Assembly (NCBI GenBank): GCA_022376925.1
Contig: JAIOJX010000026.1
Span: 199,678,400 to 199,742,399, forward strand
Direction of reading: 5' to 3'
DNA from: Tragulus kanchil
Taxonomy: Eukaryota > Chordata > Mammalia > Artiodactyla > Tragulidae
Length of the DNA: 64,000 nt
The notes below the pieces were generated by a model. That model saw only the letters and a program-made list of their open reading frames with translations, had not been told where the DNA came from and did no database searches. A program made the position numbers and the translations under genes. Of this stretch, positions 58,131 to 64,000 are shown piece by piece; positions within the stretch are counted from its first letter, which is position 1, and every line of letters begins with the position of its first letter.

Positions 58131-59365
58131 ATCTTCAGTATTTTATACTCTAGACCTCTGCCCCTACCTCACACTTCTTAAATCAGGATATGGTGTGAAT
58201 CCAAAGACTCTGAAGGATACTAAGCTTATCTCAGGATTGCCAGATAAAATAGTGGCAGTTATCCTGTGTGAACTAGAGTGGGAGGACAATTGGCTTAGCC
58301 TACATGATTGACAGAGGTCAGACCTTTTTCCAAAAGACCCAGTGGATCTCCTCTCTACCAAACTAATCAGATGCTGTTGGATCTTGAAAACCACCAGGAA
58401 CTAGAAATTCAGTACCTCTTGTTGAAAACTGTCTTCATTCAAAAGTTTTCTCTTTAAAATTTAATTTGTGAATTGGGGTCGGGGCAAAGAAAGAATAGAT
58501 AAGACAAACACTAGTGTTGTTAAGGAATGGATGAGTTCAATATCTGTTTACATGTAAAGAGCAAAAAGAGAAAGGCCAAAATAAATGTTCTGAGGGCAAA
58601 GAAAAATCTGTGGGAGCAGGAGACTGTAAATCTTGCAAGGAGGGTCTGGAGTGGTCAGGTGCCCAGGCTCGCATCTCACTGTGGTATCTGGGGCTGGGGG
58701 GAGGGCTCCTCAGTGCACCAGCACCCTAGGGCCTTTCCCTGAACCCAGATAAGGTCAGAGAACTGCTTCCCCTTGCATGGTGTGTCAGGACTGGCAGTGG
58801 ACACCTGCCATGTCTAAGGGGCACGGGTGCCAGCTCCCTCCTCAGACCTAGAGACAGTACTTGATAGACAGAAGGGATCTCTTGAAAGTCATCTTCTCAG
58901 CCTAAACCTGGGCTCATAGTAGCGACACTGGCCACGGTCACAGAAAGATTTTAGTCCTCTAATGATGAACAGTCACGAAAGAGAAGGATTTTTTTTTTTT
59001 TTTTTAACATAATGAAAGGCAAATGGAAGATCTCATCATCTTTTTTGTTTGGGGTATAACTTCCTACAGATCTAAGGTAAGGCTCTATACTCAATACACA
59101 TTCAATGTATATTGTCAAATGTGTAAAAATAAGAGTTGGTGACCGAGTGGCAGCTTTGGATGTCTCACTTACACACAAAGCTTTTTGTTATCTGTTGCCC
59201 GGTTACAGATAGAATACAATGAAACCCTGAGCACGCGCAGTAATAAACATTCCATTTTCTTTTCTAATGATGAGTTCTAGGCCTGGGCTGTAGGGGATGC
59301 TAGTTTTTGTTCTGTTCTTTGGCTTTTGTTTCCAGTTGGTTTTCTCCTTGTACCTGTTTGTACAG
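57373..59365 (+). other. MAP7: MAP7 intron 8
   Basis: Apart from the end of D18 and the unresolved old repeat, 58130-59320 is unrecognised intron sequence with one T run near 58988-59005. Two candidate acceptors lie at its end (59335 and 59365). Confidence 0.82.
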
Positions 59366-59588
59366 CTGTTCCAGCGGCAGCCGCGACCCCAGCTTCTCCC
59401 CCAGCTCCAGTCCCAGCCTCCGCCCCAGTCCCGGCACCCACTGTGACCGCCAGCGCTTCTCCAAAGACCTCTGCGGGCACCACCGACCCAGAAGAGGCCA
59501 CCAGGCTGTTGGCTGAGAAGAGGCGGCTGGCCCGAGAGCAGAGGGAGAAGGAGGAGAGAGAGAAGAGGGAGAAGGAGGAGCTTGAAAG
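59366..59588 (+). CDS. MAP7: MAP7 exon 9: Ala/Pro tract and start of MAP7 domain
   Basis: This 223-bp exon ends before GTAATG. It reads AVPAAAATPASPPAPVPASA, then PVPAPTVTASASPKTSAGTT, then DPEEATRLLAEKRRLAREQR and ends KEELE plus two bases of Arg. The TSAGTTDPEEATRLLAEKRR segment is identical to human MAP7 as I recall it. I chose the acceptor TTTGTACAG at 59365 because the result then aligns with the human AAPAMAPAP tract. A TTTCCAG acceptor at 59335 is also in phase and would add GFLLVPVCTA-like residues. The second half opens the kinesin-1-binding MAP7 domain. Confidence 0.9.
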
Positions 59589-60656
59589 GTAATGAAAGGA
59601 GGGAGAGAGCTCAGGGACACCCTCGCAATGCCTTGGCTAGGTCTCCAGTCAGGGGAAGTGGCAGTGGAGGTGAAAGGTGAATCTGTAAGTTGTTTCAGAA
59701 TTGCTCTCACCTAGTGTCCCTCTGGCCATAAGGAACTTTTTAAGTCACATTTCATATTATAATGACAGTACAACAAAATTGGTGGAGAAAAGTTTAAAGA
59801 AAAAAAAAATCATCTGCAGTCATACAGATGATTTCAGTAATTGTGCACATTTTTGATTCACCCCTTCCAGTCTCTGTGAACAGCATGTGGGTGTATACAC
59901 ACACACATGTATGTGCATTGCGGTTACATACATATTTGTTTAATTGTAACCACAATTGAAGTGCAGCTGTGCAGTCTGAGTTTTTTTATCTAACATCTCT
60001 CTCATCATCTCCATGATTCCTTATTATCTTATTATTTTAAAGCTGTGTAGTAACAGTTCATGTTTTCTTCCAAATAGAATTCCTCTCATACAGTAGCTGC
60101 TGGGAGATAAAGTACCCCATTGATTGCCTGCCAGATAGTATGCCACGGACACTTGACTTAGTTGCTCTCCTTCTGGAGCTAATGTTAATATAATTGCTCT
60201 TTGGATAAGCCAAACGGCTCCTCAGGCGAGGATGGTAGCCCCAGTGCTGGGCGGCCATCTTAGATGTGCCCTAGCCTTGGTCCCAGCAGGGAGCTTTACA
60301 TGGTCCATCTTCCCCCTGTCCTGCCACAGAACGTTATAACCTTTATCCGTTTACAAAGACTGGCAGGGGAGAGTGAAGTTTTTTACTAGAAAGTTATTGG
60401 ATTAAACCAGTCTCAGCCTTTAAAGATAGGTAAAAACCAGCTGCTCTGAGAATATGAGTGATACATTTTACTTCCGTTTGCGACAAGGCAGCATGAGGTG
60501 GGAAGGGGAGGAGGAGGGAGAGAGAGGCTCTCCATGTATCCAGTGGAAACTGCCTCCCGACAGGCTGTCCTTGGGTTCGCCACAAGCTCGATCCTCACCA
60601 AGGAACAGCCCCTCACTCCTCCTTTTTGCCTTGATCTGTCTTTTTTTCCCCTCCAG
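59589..60656 (+). other. MAP7: MAP7 intron 9
   Basis: This intron of about 1.07 kb has no identified repeat. It holds a short CA/TG-rich stretch near 59895-59925. It ends in a strong pyrimidine tract, TTTTTTTCCCCTCCAG. Confidence 0.85.
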
Positions 60657-60828
60657 ACAAAAGAGAGAAGAACTGGCCCAAAGGGTAGCTGAAGAGAGAA
60701 GCCGCAGAGAGGAGGCGGCCCGCCAGCTGGAAGCTGAGCTAGCCCGGGAGCGGGAAGCGCAGCTGCGGCAGCAGGAGGAGGAGCGGGCCCGGCGCGAGCA
60801 GGAGGAGATGGAGCGCCTCCAGAAACAG
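60657..60828 (+). CDS. MAP7: MAP7 exon 10: MAP7 domain
   Basis: This 172-bp exon lies between CCCTCCAG and GTAGGG. Its first base completes an Arg codon, and it ends on a full Gln codon. It starts QKREELAQRVAEERSRREEA, goes through an Arg/Glu/Ala-rich helix and ends MERLQKQ. It is very GC-rich and more diverged from human than its neighbours, mainly by conservative changes. It encodes the central charged coiled coil of the MAP7 domain, which recruits kinesin-1 heavy chain. Confidence 0.94.
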
Positions 60829-61043
60829 GTAGGGGTCCGGGCTCGGGCTGCCAAGCAGGTCCGCGCGGCCCTGGCTCAGGGAGGGGCCGCGGGCTAGCTG
60901 GATGAGCAGAGGAAGGTGTGGTGAGGGACCCTCTGAGTCTCCTGCGCAGTCGTTGCGTCCTCCGCCGTCGATGCCCGGAGACGTCGCGGCCGCGCCAAAG
61001 CCAGCGTGTCTGTAGAATGCAGATGCCCACTTCTCATTTTCAG
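60829..61043 (+). other. MAP7: MAP7 intron 10
   Basis: This short 215-bp intron is GC- and CpG-rich in its first half. It ends in CTCATTTTCAG. Confidence 0.85.
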
Positions 61044-61145
61044 AAAGAAGAAGAAGCTCGTGCTCGGGAGGAAGCGGAGAGGGTTCGGCAGGAGCGGGAG
61101 AAGCATTTCCAGAGAGAAGAGCAAGAGCGCCTGGAGAGGAAGAAG
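61044..61145 (+). CDS. MAP7: MAP7 exon 11: MAP7 domain
   Basis: This 102-bp exon has both ends on whole codons. It lies between CATTTTCAG and GTATTT. It encodes KEEEARAREEAERVRQEREK, then HFQREEQERLERKK. This is nearly identical to human MAP7 as I recall it. The periodic Glu/Arg pattern with few hydrophobics indicates a long single helix or coiled coil in the kinesin-1-binding domain. Confidence 0.96.
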
Positions 61146-61526
61146 GTATTTGCAGGACCCCCGCAAGCTGCCTGGCACAGTGAGATTCCTAGACAGAAGC
61201 GGGCTGAAGTCGGGGAGACTAGCTCACCACCATCAGGAGACAAATGTGTCGTATCCATTTCACCTTAATTAAAGTAGCTCTCAGTATTATTATTCTCCTC
61301 CAAAGAAGTCAACTCTTGGTGTTTCAGCCTTCACCAAAAACAATTATTTACAATTCTCTTGGCCCCAGTTCCAGCTTTTTCTTTAATTAAACTACAAGGA
61401 AAGACAATTGTATTTTTCAAATATAATAGATGTGTTTCTGTGCGCTGCTATTTGCTTAGTCAGTGAAGTGCACCAGGCTAGCTTTCCTCCTATATCTGAT
61501 TGATTGCTCAGTTCTCTTTCTTGTAG
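61146..61526 (+). other. MAP7: MAP7 intron 11
   Basis: This is a 381-bp intron with no recognised repeat. D19 starts at about 61313. The acceptor is TTTCTTGTAG. Confidence 0.85.
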
Positions 61527-61577
61527 CGACTTGAGGAGATTATGAAAAGAACCAGAAAAACAGAAGCTTCAGATAAG
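61527..61577 (+). CDS. MAP7: MAP7 exon 12 (copy 1)
   Basis: This 51-bp exon encodes RLEEIMKRTRKTEASDK in whole codons. It lies between CTTGTAG and GTATTG. It closes the MAP7 domain and matches human RLEEIMKRTRRTEATDK, as I recall, with two changes. A cassette of 17 codons could be skipped without a frameshift. A duplicate lies at 62613-62663. Confidence 0.94.
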
Positions 61578-61667
61578 GTATTGAGGTGGCCATTTTTTTA
61601 AATATTCTAATGGCTTTTTTAACTTGTAATTTTAGTATTAAAAAGTCTTTCTTTTTTTCTTGGTTAG

Positions 61668-61725
61668 AAAACTGTTGATCAGAGAAATGGAGATATAACC
61701 AAGGGAGCTCTCACTGGAGGAACAG
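61668..61725 (+). CDS. MAP7: MAP7 exon 13 (copy 1)
   Basis: This 58-bp exon starts on a full codon after TTGGTTAG and ends with one extra base before GTATGT. It encodes KTVDQRNGDITKGALTGGT. It matches human KTSDQRNGDIAKGALTGGT, as I recall, with two changes. It leads into the C-terminal tail, whose next exon (EVSAL in human) lies beyond the window. The intron before it is only 90 bp. A duplicate lies at 62754-62811. Confidence 0.94.
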
Positions 61726-62008
61726 GTATGTGTTTCGGTAAACTTCAGTTCAAATGTAGGATTTTTTAACTGACTCTCCAGAGGTCAAGATAAATAGTGA
61801 TTTAAAAGAAAACTCAGAGAAGGTTGGATGTGTCTCCTGTAGTCCACAAATAACTCCCTTTATCTAGAGCCTCTAGCGTTTCTAGCAGATTTTTTCACAG
61901 TTGTTTACACTCTTTAATATCTTGTCATTTTATATCATACATCTTCTATATGTGTGTCTTTGTGTATATCTCTCTCATATATGCCTCTATAGAGATGTAT
62001 ACACATAT

Positions 62009-62137
62009 ATGTGTTGTTTAATTGCTAAGTCCTTTATGATTCTTCATGACCCCGTGGACTGTAACCCACCAGGATTCTCTGTCCATTTTCCAGGCAAGAC
62101 TACTGGAGTGGATTGCCATTTTCTTCTCCAATATAGA
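62009..62137 (-). mobile_element. Bov-A SINE
   Basis: It contains TTCATGACCCCGTGGACTGT and CAAGACTACTGGAGTGGATT, a Bov-A core on the minus strand. A duplicate lies at 63095-63223. Confidence 0.8.
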
Positions 62138-62612
62138 TACATACACACATGATTAAAAGAATTTTCTTTTGAGTTTATACAATTAAATTTCATTTGTCCC
62201 TTAACATCTGGTAAAGGAACTAGTATTTATATTTGCTATTCAGGACATTAGACAACTAGTATTTATGGCAGGCCTCAGAAAAGGATTTAAATTTATTTAA
62301 GTTCTGACTTCAGAAGAGAGTTAAAATTGGAAAATGTTGACATTTCAGAAAGAATGCCATAGGCTTTCGGGTATTTACAATTCTCTCATAAAAGAAGTCC
62401 CTTGGTGTTTCAGCCTTCACCAAAAACAATTATTTACAATTCTCTTGGCCCCAGTTCCAGCTTTTTCTTTAATTAAACTACAAGGAAAGACAATTGTATT
62501 TTTCAAATATAATAGATGTGTTTCTGTGCGCTGCTATTTGCTTAGTCAGTGAAGTGCACCAGGCTAGCTTTCCTCCTATATCTGATTGATTGCTCAGTTC
62601 TCTTTCTTGTAG

Positions 62613-62663
62613 CGACTTGAGGAGATTATGAAAAGAACCAGAAAAACAGAAGCTTCAGATAAG
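62613..62663 (+). CDS. MAP7: MAP7 exon 12 (copy 2, probable assembly duplicate)
   Basis: It is identical to 61527-61577 and carried by D19. Exons 12 and 13 together are 109 bp, so including both pairs would shift the frame by one. Confidence 0.86.
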
Positions 62664-62753
62664 GTATTGAGGTGGCCATTTTTTTAAATATTCTAATGGC
62701 TTTTTTAACTTGTAATTTTAGTATTAAAAAGTCTTTCTTTTTTTCTTGGTTAG

Positions 62754-62811
62754 AAAACTGTTGATCAGAGAAATGGAGATATAACCAAGGGAGCTCTCAC
62801 TGGAGGAACAG
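62754..62811 (+). CDS. MAP7: MAP7 exon 13 (copy 2, probable assembly duplicate)
   Basis: It is identical to 61668-61725 with the same acceptor and donor, 91 bp after the second exon 12. It is carried by D19. Confidence 0.86.
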
Positions 62812-63544
62812 GTATGTGTTTCGGTAAACTTCAGTTCAAATGTAGGATTTTTTAACTGACTCTCCAGAGGTCAAGATAAATAGTGATTTAAAAGAAAACT
62901 CAGAGAAGGTTGGATGTGTCTCCTGTAGTCCACAAATAACTCCCTTTATCTAGAGCCTCTAGCGTTTCTAGCAGATTTTTTCACAGTTGTTTACACTCTT
63001 TAATATCTTGTCATTTTATATCATACATCTTCTATATGTGTGTCTTTGTGTATATCTCTCTCATATATGCCTCTATAGAGATGTATACACATATATGTGT
63101 TGTTTAATTGCTAAGTCCTTTATGATTCTTCATGACCCCGTGGACTGTAACCCACCAGGATTCTCTGTCCATTTTCCAGGCAAGACTACTGGAGTGGATT
63201 GCCATTTTCTTCTCCAATATAGATACATACACACATGATTAAAAGAATTTTCTTTTGAGTTTATACAATTAAATTTCATTTGTCCCTTAACATCTGGTAA
63301 AGGAACTAGTATTTATATTTGCTATTCAGGACATTAGACAACTAGTATTTATGGCAGGCCTCAGAAAAGGATTTAAATTTATTTAAGTTCTGACTTCAGA
63401 AGAGAGTTAAAATTGGAAAATGTTGACATTTCATTAGAAAGTGCATATGCCATAGGCTTTGGACACAGATGATTAATTTCTTGGTGACTTTAAATCAAAC
63501 TTGATGCAAATACAACTTACTTTAGTGTTTCAGTACTCAAGATT

Positions 63545-63835
63545 CAATTAATAATTGAATATTTATCAAATGCCTTCTTTGTGTCAGGTACATCTGCATA
63601 CATTGTCTTGTTTAATTTCCATTGCAGGCCTGTGAAATAGGAGATGCTTTCTCTTGGAGTCAGCAAGCCTTTTCAGAAACCTTTTGTGTACCATGCCCTG
63701 TGACCGGTGCTATTCAGTGTGCACTGGTCAGGTGAAGGTCCTACCCCCAGGAACACTCAGATTAAGTGACACACAGCTCACACAGCTGGAGTTCAAGTCA
63801 CCAGCTTGTAACTCCGAGATGCCCTGTAGCAGTCT
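63545..63835 (+). repeat. MIR-like SINE sequence
   Basis: ATTGAATATTTATCAAATGC and GTGTCAGGTACATCTGCATA resemble MIR. Later, AAGTGACACACAGCTCACAC and GAGTTCAAGTCACCAGC fit the MIR 5' half in altered order. It may be two fragments. Confidence 0.5.
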
Positions 63836-64000
63836 CCATGATTTACACATGGGTGGGTGGTTGATAGCACATCATTCCGTCTTCCTCTGTCATCATCTGC
63901 AGTGTCAGTATGAAGAGAAAGGACTAAAGATACCTCAGTTTCATTGGCTGTTTTTAAAAGACTAAATGGAGTAAAGATCAAATGAAATGGTTTACACAAA

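Larger units (their letters stand above)
61313..63435 (+). repeat. Direct duplication D19 (period 1086 bp), contains MAP7 exons 12 and 13
   Basis: The segment 61313-62345 recurs at 62399-63435. The filler at 62346-62398 (CAGAAAGAATGCCATAGGCT and on) is a corrupted version of the sequence that follows copy 2 (AGAAAGTGCATATGCCATAG). Both exons and their splice sites are identical in the two copies. Confidence 0.9.
61726..64000 (+). other. MAP7: MAP7 intron 13 (partial)
   Basis: It contains the second half of D19, a Bov-A element in each D19 copy, and MIR-derived sequence from 63545. No further exon is visible before the window ends. Confidence 0.82.

Noticed and set aside
60413..61030. Minus-strand open frame of 205 codons rich in Pro/Ala/Arg
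   Set aside because: It is antisense to GC-rich MAP7 exon 10 and its flanks. High GC lowers stop frequency, and the plus strand has conserved MAP7 sequence with correct splice sites.

Overview
This window is mammalian nuclear DNA from a ruminant. It contains tRNA-Glu-derived SINEs and Bov-A/Bov-tA elements typical of ruminants, plus older MIR, L2, L1, Tigger and MaLR fragments. It holds no bacterial genes, operons or CRISPR arrays. The only gene I can support is MAP7 (ensconsin, E-MAP-115) on the + strand. The window starts in the intron just before the exon encoding the DDRQRLARERR segment and stops in the intron after the exon ending in KGALTGGT. The first and last exons of the gene lie outside.

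Thirteen consecutive coding exons can be placed. Their lengths are 78, 164, 118, 111, 114, 128, 116, 284, 223, 172, 102, 51 and 58 bp. All have AG/GT borders and matching phases, giving one open frame of 1719 nt (573 codons). Exons at 38 to 23 kb encode the N-terminal basic coiled coil that binds microtubules. Exons at 30 to 57 kb encode the Ser/Pro-rich linker. The cluster at 59.3 to 61.7 kb encodes the Ala/Pro tract and the highly charged MAP7 domain known to bind kinesin-1.

The most unusual property of the window is nineteen direct, near-identical duplications. Each has a period of about 1.06 to 1.18 kb, they occur every 2 to 5 kb, and several chain so that a segment is present three times. 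Many junctions carry a short corrupted version of the adjacent sequence, and several copies differ mainly by homopolymer length. Exon 3, exon 6, exon 7, exon 8 and exons 12+13 are each present two or three times. Using the extra copies would break the frame in every case. I read these as assembly artefacts (unmerged contig-end overlaps or gap-fill errors). The true locus would then be roughly 43 kb instead of 64 kb.

The second point of interest is a tRNA-Glu SINE family with at least eleven independent insertions here. It has two 3' tail forms, one of which carries an additional C-rich block. Several copies have clear target-site duplications, and one copy is inserted inside another. The remaining DNA is ordinary intron sequence.
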